Shown here: piece after piece, positions 1 to 57,357 of the stretch | Layout of the letters: every line of letters begins with the position of its first letter | Position numbering within the stretch: position 1 is the first letter of the stretch | From: Kingdonia uniflora | Lineage: Eukaryota; Streptophyta; Magnoliopsida; Ranunculales; Circaeasteraceae | Reading direction: 5' to 3' | Assembly: GCA_014058105.1 (NCBI GenBank) | Contig: JACGCM010001954.1 | Location: forward strand, 806,001 to 870,000 | Length of the DNA: 64,000 nucleotides | Made by a program: the position numbers and the translations under genes | Notes under the pieces: generated by a model | The model's input: only the letters and a program-made list of their open reading frames with translations | Told to the model about the DNA's origin: nothing | The model's database searches: none

Positions 1-86
1 CTAGGCAAGTTTACACAAACAATAGTCTTCCTCTTTCTTTTGATAGAGTTGAAGAAATGGGGTTTAAGAATCTAAAACATTCTGGA

Positions 87-3000
87 CTAAGGTTTCACAG
101 CAATTGCAGGGCTGTCAACGATTCCTTTTATAGAAAGTTTGGGACCTCTGTAGGAGCTCTTATTGATCAAATGTTGATCAAGAAATAAAACTATAACGGT
201 GATATCATCGTGGAAATGTCTCCTTACTCCTCTATCAATTTTCTTGAGGTCTGCGTATCTCATCTCTCTCTTTTTTGCAGCTTCTCGAAGTGCAGTTTTA
301 AGTAGTCTTCTTGCAATCCCCTGCAGAATTACGCAAGCTATGAGTATTTGGTAGGCAAAAATGCAGTGAAATAGAAAGGGAGGGTGTAGGAGGAAGCAGT
401 GGAGGAGATGACGGAGGGAGAGGGGAGATACTTTCTGATAAACACTACTATGTAGTAATCAAAGTCATCGAAAGGATTTGCTGAATATTGGACTCAAGAA
501 GCGAATACTTACATTACGTGGATATTGGTCGACAATGTCAACCGCCTCCTGATTGCTTATGTGCTCCCATAGACCATCAGACCCAAATATAAGAAACTTA
601 TCTTGAGGGCCAATTCTTTGCATCAATATTGAGGGCTCCGCGCTAAGGATGGGTCTGGGGAAGGGTTTGGGTACTCTGTACTTCGGAAGTATTGGCTCTC
701 TGTTGAACTCCACCCTTTTCAGATAGGCATCACCGATGGATCTCGATATCTATAAGAATAAGAGTTAAAATGTAAAATACTTCCTTTGAAATATTTCAGT
801 CTGAAGCTTGGATTCCAGGAGTCAGGAACAAACTCAAACTCCTTCAGTAGAAAAAAGACAACAGTTATATGCGAAATTAACAATGAAAAAATAGTGAAGA
901 AAAATCACAACACAAATCTACAACTGAACAGACAAAATTAAGGTGGGTAATAGAAGATTTCAATATGGAGAAGAAACAAAAAAAGTTACACCACCTTATT
1001 TCCCCCTTTAGTGTTAGTGAACCATCACAATTGGTTATCCTAAATGAAAGGAATACCTGGTACGAGAAAATTAAGTTTGGGGGACCCGGCGCACACTACA
1101 AAGTAGGACAACAAGGTGACTGGTGGAGCATTCGGATTCTTGGATCAGGACCTGAACTTTGTTTTGTCAGTTGGGGTCTTACATGATATATCAATATAAA
1201 TGAATATCATGGAACAGGGATTAAGCATCAACACTACATATCAGAAACTTGTAGATTTTGGTCCAAGTCCTTTGGGACAGGTCGGCATCTTTCTTAGTGT
1301 CTAAAAGCTAGATAATATCGGTAGATTATTTTGTATCTAGATACATCTCTTTTCGAATATCCCACAACTTTTTTGGGTATGTCCCTAACTAAGACGAATG
1401 AGAAGCGTCAATAGAAATAACTAAAAAAGAGCCTTTACACCTATCAAAAGCCTGATATGCACATATGGCAATGAAAATCGTGATTGATTTTCAATCTCAC
1501 ATTTTAAACAACAAGTTCAGAACTAGAGAAACATGGAAATTAGGAAAACTCTTCTCGATATCTTTCAAATAATAGTTTTTATTTTTCTGAAAACCATTTT
1601 GTTACTTCAATGTATGGTAGCACATGGAATGCCTGAAGAAGTGGAGTTGAGTACTTAAGTCAAGTGGGATTGCTGAAAGCACCTATTGGAACCAGATATT
1701 TTATGGTAAGGAGTAGATTTGAGTTTCAAATTTAGTTTGCATGGAATGGCAAAGCTACCTGCTTGCCGGAGATAATATTGCCAAAGGTACCTACTTGGCA
1801 AAGAGTGGAGTTGGGTGTCGGTAGGAGGTACATGAGTGGAGTTTCAAGGAAGCCATTTGGCGAAGATAGTTTGACGGACAGTGTTTGTGACATGAGTTAT
1901 GGCCAAGTCTATGAAAGAAAGGACTGAAAATATAACCGCTCAAATTTGAAAAAATGAAAGAAAATACCTGTATAATACCCTTAACACGCCAAACTTTGTT
2001 TTTTACAACTACAATCTGTGGATCATCGGGATGCCATGAACGCAACTCCTCTCTCACAGACTCTATACTTGCATTGTGCTCTGATGACAACTGAACAGCC
2101 CTGACTATCTTTAAGGCCCTCTCTGATCTCCCTAAAACCGCTCGAGAATCTCCGGTGTTAGCAATATATAGTGATCCACTACATATAATTCCCACTAAGC
2201 AACATGACCCTACCGTAGCAATTTGAGGGTTACCGAGCCACTGCTTCTTAACAAGACCAAGGAACTCCTCTTCTGTTGCTGCGTATGCTCTACTAATAAC
2301 TCTATTCGACATTCCTTGAAGTTCTAATGTGAATCCTGCACAATAACAATTTCAGGTTAGCAAACACAATAGTAGCGATCTACAATACTTGAAAAATAAT
2401 ATGGACAGAAATGACTGCACATTACTTAATATTAAAGGTGCATGAAGGTTTTGTGTTTGGTTCTTGCTGGGTTTCTCAACTAAAGATGCAATGGAGAATA
2501 TCCTCAACTAACAGTATCAGTATGAACAAACGAAAAGCAAAACACCTTATTAATATCCCGGGATCTTCATTACTTTTGATTAATATGCTTTAGACACAGT
2601 GTTTCCGTGACTCGAATCATGAATTAACAATTATATGTAAGATCAATCAAATTTCTAGAGTGGAACACATGACAAACTTCAAATTATGATCAGAAACCGC
2701 AACGTAGAAGTATTACGCTATAGAATCATAGTTGGAGCTTGTCAAAATTACACAAATAACAAGCAATTTGATGATCACAATCACTACTAAAATCTAATAA
2801 AAAAACATTTCATAACCAGAATGAAAGATTTACATTAAGTGAGCAGATGAAAACGTACTCTTAAGGTTGCGGAATAGCCGGTCATTTACAAACCGCGCTG
2901 CTTCCGGTCCTCCATGTCCATCATAGATCCCGACAAACGTCCCCGGAGGGCCTGAATCAATTGAACTCAAAGGTCCTGATTCAACTTGACATTGATCCTC

Positions 3001-3192
3001 CAATTTCATATTGGCTTGAATTACCGCCATCGAAAATTCCCCGTTAACATGACGCCCTAAATCCTTATACCATAACAACCCCTCTGATTTACCAGTATCA
3101 TCTCTACTACGTCTATCCGAATCCCGATCACCATTACCAACAGTACCCTTCCAACAAGGTGACACAATCTTCATTAATCCTGATGATACCAT
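87..3192 (-). CDS. Protein phosphatase 2C, clade D type (4 exons, 390 codons)
   Basis: A PPM-family Mg/Mn-dependent Ser/Thr phosphatase. Exons on the minus strand are 3192-2859, 2335-1968, 749-513 and 320-87. All introns are GT-AG and the frame is continuous to a TAG at 87-89. Metal-binding motifs are in order: [10 protein letters not shown] (Asp91), [11 protein letters not shown] (Asp174), FGSDGLWEH (Asp292) and [10 protein letters not shown] (Asp351/352). The segments [32 protein letters not shown] ([15 protein letters not shown]), VWRVKGIIQ and [20 protein letters not shown] are typical of plant clade D PP2Cs. In Arabidopsis these dephosphorylate plasma-membrane H+-ATPase and are inhibited by SAUR proteins. 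That role is family knowledge, not shown here. Length is normal for the clade. The start is the first ATG of exon 1. No frameshift or missing catalytic residue was seen. Which paralogue it is was not resolved. Confidence 0.95.
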
Positions 3193-3900
3193 TGTTCACA
3201 TCTCTTATTTAAACATACCCTTTACTCAAATATTAAGTCCAGATCCAAAACAACACCCTAAACAATTGAATCCTTAGTTTCCCTTTATATCCAAACAACT
3301 CAAACACAGCCACCCCAAAATATATCTTGCTATTAGACACCATATATCTACAAATCTCCAAATAAACCAAATGGGTATGGGCAAAAACAACCAAATTTGT
3401 AATAAGATTATGAAACCAGAGTGTTCCAACTCACATACCTTGAATCTGGTTGTTAACAGAAGGGGTTTGAGAATAGTCCATGAATGATGTGTTTGATGAT
3501 CATTCACTCACTCAACCTGCAAACACTAGCTGTAACAATGATCAAAGATGAGATAAGAAGATGGGGGTTTGGAGTTTTCTCATAAAAATCAAATCTTTGA
3601 AGTTGTAATTGTTGTTGTTGTTGGTGGTGGTGGTGGTGGTGTCAGAGAGCGATCTCAAGAGGGTTATGTTGGCTTGTTGCTTTTATTATAATTCTTATGT
3701 AATAAATTTATTATTTGTTTGTTAGGAAATAATAAGTTTTTCTAATTTTCAGTTTTGGTTTTTGTGGAGATTATTGTTTTGTGAAATTTATTGGCTGAGA
3801 TTTTGACCTAAACGAGCAACAACCCTTGGTTTTAGCCAGCTTTTGCTCTCTCTCTCACTTTCAAGTTTTTTTTTAAGGATGTGAAATGATGTCCAAATTT
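3193..3900 (-). promoter_or_regulatory. PP2C 5' leader and proximal promoter region
   Basis: This is the DNA immediately upstream of the phosphatase ATG. A good donor on the minus strand (TTCAAG then GTATGT, at about 3440) suggests an intron in the 5' UTR. A plausible acceptor lies shortly before the ATG, but the exact splice and the transcription start cannot be fixed. A (GTT)n/(GGT)n microsatellite fills 3608-3642, and a CT-rich tract (3846-3857) lies further upstream. Both are common in plant leaders and core promoters. No clear TATA box was assigned. Confidence 0.4.
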
Positions 3901-4224
3901 GAGTTAAACTAAGTACGAGAACCAGACACATAACCAAATCTTTGTCTTGCTTACCTACTTAATCCACTTTCTTAAACTATTCTTGCAAGGAAGGGTATGT
4001 GTGTCATTATAACACTGTGCCAGGATAATTATATATATGCTACAAGGCAGTATTAATTCTATGCAGTAAATAATAGACCAATCCACTCATCCATGGGCAT
4101 GTGACAATCACACCAACCCACATGTTGGGCAAGCTAGGATAAATCCTAGCGAGTAGCTCTGGTTGATGTAAAATAACGCCTATTACATGAGCCATTGGCC
4201 CATTATTATTTCCCTGCCCCATAA

Positions 4225-4370
4225 TACCCTGAAGAGCTCAGTGGTTTAACGAGAGGAGGGAGGGAAGTAGAGGGCACTCCAACTATTCTCACCCCATAGG
4301 GTTCGAACTCATGACCTTTGATAGGGTGTAGGGTTACAGGCTCACAGCCACTGAACCATGAGCTCAGTGG
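4225..4370 (-). mobile_element. tRNA-derived SINE-like element
   Basis: On the minus strand, an A-box-like stretch TGGTTCAGTGG (4358-4348) is followed about 40 bp later by a B-box GAGTTCGAACC (4310-4299). That is the split RNA polymerase III promoter of tRNA-derived SINEs. The segment then runs into unrelated A/G-rich sequence rather than a tRNA acceptor stem, so it is not a functional tRNA. The 3' end and target duplication were not resolved. Confidence 0.5.
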
Positions 4371-6180
4371 TTAGTCTGACTCTGAACTCATAACGTCATG
4401 CTTCCAAATTGAACTCATACCGATCAGAAATTTAGACATACATATGGGGGAACAAAGTCCGAGTTTGTTAATATGAGAGAGAAATTACAAATTTTTAAAC
4501 CAAGTATCAATGGTTTCTAACAGCATATTTAAATCCTAAAACCTCACCAATATCACAAAAGCCTAAAATTCACAAAGCACCTTTTTGAAATAAAAGCATC
4601 CTCAACATTCTAGCTGATGGCATTACCATATTCATCAAAAGTTCAAAATTCATAGCCTACCTTCACAATAATTTTACCAAACATACCGTGAAATCCATAA
4701 AATCCAAAAGTTCCCAATAATGAAAAATAGGGAAATTTAGACAGAGAACTAGAGTAAGTTTATTTTCGGTGGGAGATGTGAAATTAAGTGATTCATTTTC
4801 CTGGATGTTGTCATACTTCTTCCCAACACAATGCACTCCCATAATTTGGTGCTGAAGATTACAATGTTACTGAATCAAAACTGGCGGTAAATATTACAAA
4901 GTTGCTGATAAATATTACAAAGTTGCTGAAACCAAAAACCATATCATCCTAAAAGATCACATCTTCAATTGGTTCCCTGTATCTGTATAAGTTTGAGGTC
5001 CTGCAGATATCTTTGACATGATCAACTCCGAGCATCCCTGAGGTGAAAGAAAACACTTTTGCACTGTGGTGTGCCATTCAATAATGTTGTTCACAGATAC
5101 CGCTAAATTTTCAACCTTAGGAAAATATTGGACCATGGATCAATTCCATCATAGCAGTACTTGGGAAAATACCTCATAATAACTAAAAAAATTGCAGTGA
5201 TACTTAATATTAAGTCCTGAAAATTCCTCCCAAATCGTTAATAAAGGAGGAAAACTCAATCTCCTCGACCAGGCCAAACTGAGCGAAAAAAGAACATTCT
5301 TTTTGTTTTGCATACATTTAAAAGTGATAAGCATCGTCGCAGAAATAAACTTAACTCTATAATAGAATGAATAGCAGTGTAAATAAAATACTAGTTCTCT
5401 TCTGGTTGTTATGGGAATATATCTCTTTTGCTCTAAAATCTTGAAAATATCGAATTGCTTCTTTACCTATCAGATGCCTGGTCTTCACTCTGTAACTATA
5501 GGCCAAATCTTAGATTTGGTTCTTCAGCAGTAGGGAACTGTAATTGGATTCTCTAGCCAAATGAATTTATATCTTCATGATAGAATTGGATCTAGCCCGT
5601 AATTCAATTTTGGAGGCTTCTGAACTCTGCTCGCAAATATGTAAAAAGATCAGCAATTAGAACAGAAAGGAATATTCCAAAGTTAATTGCAAGAGAACAC
5701 TTTCCGTAAAGGAGACAAATAACTTAGGATATCAACGAACAATTACATGAAAGCATTTGTTATTGTCAATTTGGTGTCTAGCTATCCTAAAGAGTTTCTA
5801 AAACTTAAAAGGGAAACCCATTTCCACATCATACTTCGCTCCTCCACCAAACCACTCCCAAACAAATCTCAAGTCTCTCTCCCTTTCCTATTATTTCCCT
5901 CCAATATTCCGTCTCACCAAAATCTCTTCATCCCATATACTTCTCCCTCAAATAATCTCTCTCTAAGACTCTCTCAAATAAATCCTCTCTAAAATATTAT
6001 CCCCATTGTCTTAGAACTTTAAAAGATTTTTTTCATTGTTTAGAATTTAATTGAAAGTAATTTTGCATCTTAATATCTCTAATTTGGTTCAACATTACAA
6101 CATTTTATATCTCTAATTTAGAACAAAAGAAATCTACGACCGTCGTTGATATGAGTATTAGTAATGATTTTTATCTTTTG
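4371..6180. other. AT-rich intergenic DNA, no gene recognised
   Basis: I see no conserved coding segment on either strand. On the minus strand at about 5037 there is a strong pyrimidine-rich splice acceptor (TTTTCTTTCACCTCAG) followed by a very short open frame. It could be a terminal exon of the interrupted NRPC1 gene, but that is a guess. Around 5940-6000 a stretch related to CTCTAAAATATTATCCCCA is inverted relative to 6850-6890, so the DNA around the TRIM below may be part of an older inverted-repeat element. Confidence 0.35.
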
Positions 6181-6275
6181 CTTTCCATCTCTTCGACATG
6201 AGGTTGTACATAGAAGAGAGACAATGGTTGTTGAGGTTTAGGATGTTGAGTTTTAGAGTCGAAGAGAATGGTGAT

Positions 6276-6776
6276 TGTAACACCCCAGCTGAGTGGGTAT
6301 TAGAATGTCGCCTAACCCAATAGCGGTGACAGTTGCACCAATCGTTTAGTCCCGCATCGCTTAAAATCCTGTCAGGTGTATGGTCGTTAAGTTAACATTT
6401 CAGTCTGCATGTCACCGAGGCCTTTTCTTAGGAATAAAAATCCCACATGCTGGAGATCCACAGTGGTTAAGAGGGGGCAATATCGATGCGCGTAGAGTAC
6501 CCAATGGTATCAAAGCTGGAACGGCTCGATCTTAAAGGTTGGGGGACTGAAACACCCCGACTGAACGGGTATTAGAATCTCACCTAACCCAATAGCGGTA
6601 ACGGTTGCACCATTCGTTTAATCCCACATTGCTTAAAATCCTGCTAGTGTATGGTCCTTAAGTTAAGATTTCACTCAATATGTCACCGAGGCCTTTTCTC
6701 AGGAATAAAAATCCTACACTACTGGAGATCCGTAGTGGTGAAGTGGGGACAATATCAGTGCACGTAGAGTGGGGTT
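6276..6776 (+). mobile_element. Minimal TRIM retrotransposon (two 229-bp LTRs)
   Basis: Two direct repeats of 229 bp, 6276-6504 and 6548-6776, both begin with a TG(T/A)AACACCCC-like start. They share internal landmarks such as ACCCAATAGCGGT and CACCGAGGCCTTTTCT. Directly after the left copy comes TGGTATCAAAGC (6505-6516), one base off the usual plant iMet-tRNA primer binding site TGGTATCAGAGC. Directly before the right copy is a purine run, TGGGGGAC. A 5-bp direct repeat, GTGAT, flanks the whole element (6271-6275 and 6777-6781). The internal region is only 43 bp and codes for nothing, so the element depends on proteins supplied in trans. The LTRs differ at many positions, so the insertion is not recent. 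Confidence 0.75.
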
Positions 6777-6795
6777 GTGATAGTGATTTTTTTTA

Positions 6796-7370
6796 GAGAG
6801 AAACAATGGTTGCTGAGATTTAGGATGTTGATTGTGGAGTTCATAGGGATAATTTTATAGAGAATTTTTGGATGTAGAGAATTTTGAGAGAAAAACAAAT
6901 AAACTTAATGCACTACTTCCTCATTGGAAATCTCAGATGAATTTTTGATTTTTTGTTGTAGTTTTCTTAATGAGCTTGTAAAATTTTGTAAAGCGGATAC
7001 TAATAGGGTTAAATACCTAAGAGTGTGAATCTTACTGATAATTAATAAATGCAGGTGGGGTCTACATATCCGAGCATTTTTTGTAAGAAAAAAAAATTCT
7101 CCCAATTTGCAGGCCTTAATGATAACATATATCTAAACAAAAAGTACTATGAAATACTTAGTTGAACACAATTGCAAATGAAATAAGGAATATGACAACA
7201 TAGGAGAGTCCAAGTTGAAAAATGAAGGAAAGGTACAACTTCATTTTTTCCCATAAAACTATACAAGCGAGAAAGTACAAAAATTCCCCGGTTGTTGTGA
7301 AGAATACTAATGGTGTCATGTCATAGACAATGCTACAGTGAGTGTTCAAGCCATACAACACTTTAAGGAC
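6796..7370. other. AT-rich spacer between TRIM and LINE
   Basis: Positions 6796-6835 repeat the sequence at 6214-6255 (ACAATGGTTG(T/C)TGAG and GGATGTTG), so the TRIM lies between two copies of a short repeat. The rest shows no gene. Confidence 0.4.
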
Positions 7371-7573
7371 ATTCTGGGAGGCAACATAAGGATTGTTTAA
7401 GGTGGCGGTATTAGAAACCTCGATTTTAATTCCGAAGTTGATCTTTTAGATCATGATCTTTTTATTAGAGTTGTGGGGGAAGAAGAGATTAAGATGCACT
7501 TTTTAGCATTCGAGATTCAAAATCTCATGGGCCAGATGGGTTTAATGCCCACTTTTACAAGAAAAATTGGGCT

Positions 7574-8494
7574 ATGGTTAGCATAGTTTTTGCTAAAGCA
7601 ATCCAACATTTCTTCAAAAAGAACAAGCTCATAACTCAAGTTAATGCCACTTGCTTTATTCTAGTGCATAAAGCTTTGAATCCCATCAACTTCAATGAGT
7701 ATAAACCAATTGCTTGCTGCAATGTGGTCTACAAAATCATCTTTAAGATCTTGGCTAATAGACTTAAGAGTGTGTTGTCCCCACTTATAAGTCTTAATCA
7801 ATCTGCTTTAGTTGAGGGTAGGAATACATGTCATAACCTTCTTATATCTCATGAGATGCTAAGAAACTATCATAGGAACACTGGTAGCCCTTGTGTTACA
7901 ATAACCATTGATTTAAAAAATATCCATGACTTGCACAGTGGGATACTTAACTTTCCTGCTCAATTCATTCAATGATTACAAACTTGCATTACAACACCTC
8001 AGACTCAACCTCCATTCACTACTTCTTGTGAAAGGTTTCTTTTTAAGGGGAAAATAGGCCTTAGACAAGGGGACCCAATATCTCCATATCTATTTGTGAT
8101 TGTTATAGAGATATGTGGCATCCTCATAGAAGAAAAAGTTCAAAAAGGGACTCCTAAACACGACAAGAAGTGTTTTAAGCCATTACTAACACATCTTATG
8201 TTTGGAGATGATATTTTTCTCTTCTTTGGAGGAGATACAAGATCTAACTCAGCTATTAAATAGTGTTTGGACCAGTTTACAAGTATGACAGAAATGGAGA
8301 TCAACATAAGCAAGTTAAAAATTTATTTCTCTTCTATTAAGGAAGGTACACAAAACATGATTAAATATATCCTTGGTATAGAGACTGGTGATATTCCTTT
8401 TAAATATTTGGGTGTCCCACTTCTCACTACTAGACTTAGTGCTAAAGATTGCCAACATTTGATTGAAAACATGACTAATAGAATTAAGTCTTGA
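7574..8494 (+). pseudogene. LINE reverse transcriptase remnant
   Basis: Two open stretches, 7574-7975 and 8267-8494, joined by a frame-broken middle, carry RT blocks: KPIACCNVVYKIIFKILANR, QSALVEGRNTCHNLLISHEM, the FGDDIFLFF box between them and IPFKYLGVPL. The FGDD aspartates survive but a stop at about 7973 and frame changes kill the ORF. Confidence 0.75.
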
Positions 8495-9120
8495 CAGCAT
8501 AGATTTCTTTCAGATGCTCGAAGACTCCAGCAGATCCAAGCACTGCTTCAAAATATTAGCATTTATTAGATGGGGGTAATTATAATCCCCCAACATATTA
8601 TTGATTGTATTAACAAAATTTGCTCTAAATTCCTATGGCATAGTACTGGGGGCAGGAAAGCTGCTCCAATTGCTTGGAATGCAGTTTGTTTCCCCAAAAA
8701 GGAAGAATAGCATGGTCAAAGGTGTATGACAACTTGGAATATAGCTGCTATGATGAAACATTCTTAGAGTGGCTGCAAGTAAGGAAATATGTGGGTCAAA
8801 TGGGCTTGCTAGCTTAATTGAGAAAAAAGCATTTCTGGGTTTCTGAGAGTAATCATGGGTGTGGAGGGGAATTTTGCAAACAAGGACTTAAGTTCAAAGG
8901 CTTATAAATCATAGCTAGTAAAATGGAAAGGACACCCTATTTTGAAAAAAGCCTTGGCAGCCCATATGCATTCTTTTCTCATCTTTTAGACAATAACCCA
9001 GGTACAATTCTACCCTTAACATGAATGCTCCCCTCTCAAAGATTATTGACTGCTTCAGGCAGAGTGTTCCTAATCACATAAATCTTCCCTTGGGCTTGAA
9101 ATTATGGAGGGCTCTCTACA

Positions 9121-9712
9121 AATAATCCACAATCGAATTAGAGATTATCCTAATCGAAGAATTAAAACGAATAACACAAATTTGGTGGGTAAAACTCCCC
9201 AGAAAGAGCTTCAATTGCTCAATTGATTGATTACAATGAATTCCTCTTTTAAAAATCCTAAGTTCGATTACAACTTCGATCTTCCTTTTGATCTCTCTTT
9301 GGATCCCTTTCACAATGCCTAGCCTTGCCCTCTTAAAGGTTACAAGTTTCATAGTTACAACATAAGACAAAAATGCCCTTGAAATGACCTAAAAATAACA
9401 TAAGCCGCGGCTCTATTCGAACAGAACAATTCTCTCTTCGAACAGAAAACTCATAACAGAGTCTATTCCAATAGAGTCAAAAGTCTATTCGAATAAACTA
9501 CTCAGAACTAGGTCTGTTTGAATAAAGTCAAAAGTCTCTTCGAACAGACTACTCAGAACTTGTTCTGTTCAAATAGAGATTGACTCTATTCGAATAAACT
9601 AGGTTCTATTCGAATAGAACATTTCTTTATTCAAACAAAAACATCATAACTCACATTTGGTATTTTATCTAAGGGTTTAATGTCTAGATCCTCCTGGATC
9701 AACAAAAATTAG
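9121..9712. mobile_element. 592-bp insertion in the LINE, possibly a solo LTR
   Basis: The LINE reading frame is interrupted here and resumes at about 9716. The insert is bordered by CTACA at 9116-9120 and 9713-9717, consistent with a 5-bp target duplication. It has no coding capacity. Its core, 9412-9618, is an array of 14-bp near-palindromes related to TCTATTCGAATAGA. The lack of clean TG/CA ends leaves the class open. Confidence 0.5.
9412..9618. repeat. Array of nine TCTATTCGAATAGA-type palindromes
   Basis: Nine copies of a 14-bp near-palindrome with core TTCGAA start at 9412, 9433, 9462, 9484, 9513, 9535, 9564, 9585 and 9605. Spacings are 21, 29, 22, 29, 22, 29, 21 and 20 bp, so pairs recur about every 51 bp. 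Linkers also repeat (GTCAAAAGTCT, ACTACTCAGAACT). Confidence 0.85.
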
Positions 9713-9964
9713 CTACAATGGGAAGACAAATTTATTTAGTGTCCCTCAAAAGATGGGAGATACTCCATGGCTCAGCCTATGAGGCTATAAGACCTAAAAT
9801 GCCTATTGTGGACTGGACTGACCTTTGTTGGAGTAGGTTTCTACTCCCAAAGCTAGGTTCATTTCCTAGAAGCCTTATAATGGGACTCTTATGACCCAGG
9901 ATAAGCTAGTACAAAAAAGGGTCTTTCAGTCGTCGCTCTGCTCCTTTTGTAATATCTATGATGG

Positions 9965-10424
9965 AATGTAATATCTATAAAATAAATGAATTCTATCACA
10001 TCTTATGATGAGTTGTGTCCTTGAGAAAAATGTGGATAAGACTTCTTGCTAAGTGAAATTGATAAATCACGTAGCACGTTTCGTACATCATGTGCACACC
10101 CTCTTATTTAGTTTTTGTTATTTACTTTAATTGCATTATAATTAAGAGAAGTCTCTAATTAGAGTCTAGCTAGGGTTTCTATTTGTGCTAAGTCTCTTCT
10201 CCTATAAAAGAGAGTATAAGCTTAGTTTATTTAATATGTTGGTTTTAGTGATAGAAAAAGCTTAGCCTTAGAGAGAGAGAGAGATTGTAGAGTTTGTGGT
10301 AAATCTCATAAACCCTAGGTCTTTTGACCTTTATTTTATGCAATTGAGAGAACTTAGTATTAATCAAGTTTAATTTAGCTTCCGTGCATGTAGTTTTTAG
10401 CAGTAATGTTCATAGCAATCCCAT
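9965..10424. other. Unassigned insertion in the LINE with TATA-like box
   Basis: LINE similarity stops near 9960 and resumes near 10425. The intervening DNA contains CCTATAAAAGAGAG at about 10201-10214 and a GA microsatellite at about 10275-10290, an arrangement seen in LTR promoter regions. No partner repeat or target duplication was identified. Confidence 0.35.
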
Positions 10425-10474
10425 CAACTATGTGGATGAAGCAAAGTGGCTTAAGGGTTTAAATTCTAAAGGTC

Positions 10475-11027
10475 TTGTCAAAAAGATTGAGAGCAGCTTA
10501 CCAAATGATTGTTTACCATCTGTGGCTAAAGAGAAATAACATAGTGTTCAGAAACTGCAGAAAACATGCTGGGTTCATTTATAACAACATCCTCTCTGAT
10601 CATCTAAATGCCCTTTTTATTACTAAAACCCTAACTGTTAATCTGACTGATAAGATGGCTATGCAGGCTAAGAATATTTGTAGCATTTGGGGCATTAATC
10701 CAGAGTATAAAAGCAAGGAGAGTGAAGCATGTAGATGGAAAGCCCCCTCATACCAATAGCCGGCTCTTAAACTGTGATGGGCAGATGGATAACAAAGGAA
10801 GATATGGCACAATTGTAAGAGACTCGCAAGGGGACTGTGTCCTGGCCTATTGTGGGAGTAAAGACTGTGTGAACAAGGATTACCATGTGCTTCAGAGCAT
10901 CTCTAGAGGTCTGACCTTGTGCTCAGAAAATGACCTAAAAAGAGTAATGGTGGCAAATACATCTGATCAGTGCAAAAACTACATTTTAGGCATTGAAGCT
11001 ACTCTTGGACTTGTAGAGATGTGCTGA
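10475..11027 (+). pseudogene. LINE zinc-finger/RNase H remnant
   Basis: Positions 10475-10759 encode VYHLWLKRNNIVFRNCRK, the usual connector before LINE RNase H domains. An overlapping frame, 10722-11027, carries NCDGQMDNKGRYGTIVRDS, matching the first strand and catalytic Asp of plant LINE RNase H. The frame change between them and the loss of the later catalytic positions mark it as dead. Confidence 0.65.
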
Positions 11028-11380
11028 GCAACATAGACATGTCAACTAGCAGTATGAAGAACTTCTTTACTCAACTTGTATCCCCATCTACCCTCAGGTA
11101 TATATAGAGGAGCCCACTATCTTGCCCCGCGTTCACCTCCTAATGGTGAAAATGTACTATCCCCTAGCTCTCTCACTGATAATGTATATTATTCTTAGAA
11201 ATGATACTAGGGGCATAGTTTATAGCTTGTTTGGTTGGATTTTCTTCCTTTTTATATTTTATTTTTTTAGGTGCTTCCTTGGCATGTAAGAGGCACCACT
11301 CCCACTTGTAAATTATTTTAGTCTGTTACTGAGACCAGGGGAGTTTGCCTTCTAACCCCAACTTACCCTCCAAAAAAAAA

Positions 11381-11798
11381 GTATTGTATTTGAAACAACT
11401 AATGGGGTTATTACAATATATTTGTAATTAATGAAGGATTTCAAAAAGATTGAATTATCTTTAATAGGGTAACTTTGAGTTTTTCATCGATAAATTATTT
11501 GATCTTCTCGAAAAAAGAAAAAATATCTTTCATTGCTTTTTTCAGCATTTATTAAAACTTGACTGAATACTATAACTAACTAGTTTTGTTTCAATAATTT
11601 ACTTTAACATGAGAGGTTTAGGGAGTTCAATTCCGTAGTGTCTCCAAGATAACAGAAAAAACTGATGTTCTTATATCAAGGACAATATCCACTGGGAAAC
11701 ATGAGAGGTTAATTTTTTTCTTGTCTCTAGGGATGTTAAAAGTATTAAAAATTTTGGATTGAGTATGCAAAATAGCATGTAAGATGGGTAAAAGATAC
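11381..11798. other. Presumed NRPC1 last intron or 3' region
   Basis: AT-rich DNA between the LINE poly-A and the exon O donor. No terminal exon similar to NRPC1 C-termini is recognisable, and none could be placed confidently beyond the LINE either. Confidence 0.4.

Positions 11799-57357
<45,559 letters not shown>

Larger units (their letters stand above)
7371..11380 (+). mobile_element. Degenerate L1-type LINE, itself carrying insertions
   Basis: Plus-strand fragments appear in LINE ORF2 order. Reverse transcriptase begins near 7520 with a GPDGFN-like stretch and continues with NEYKPIACCNVVYKII and LISLNQSALVEGRN. The catalytic FGDD box is at about 8200 (LMFGDDIFLFF). A zinc-finger/connector region follows at about 9716-9960 and 10475-10760, then an RNase H-like segment (RYGTIVRDSQGD, 10790-11030). 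A 3' UTR ends in an A-run at about 11370-11378. Stops and frameshifts break every domain, and the endonuclease and ORF1 are missing, so it is a 5'-truncated relic. Two segments (9121-9712 and about 9965-10424) are later insertions. The element lies just downstream of the last recognised NRPC1 exon. Confidence 0.8.

Noticed and set aside
965..1186. Plus-strand 73-codon open frame
   Set aside because: It lies in a PP2C intron on the opposite strand, with no recognised domain or promoter.
4990..5037. Terminal NRPC1 exon after a pyrimidine-rich acceptor at about 5037 (minus strand)
   Set aside because: It would add only Asp-Ala-Arg-Ser before a stop and cannot be distinguished from a chance acceptor without cDNA.
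11627..11798. Read-through extension of NRPC1 exon O to the stop at 11627
   Set aside because: The extra residues are unlike other NRPC1 C-termini, and a good GTATCT donor lies exactly where similarity ends.
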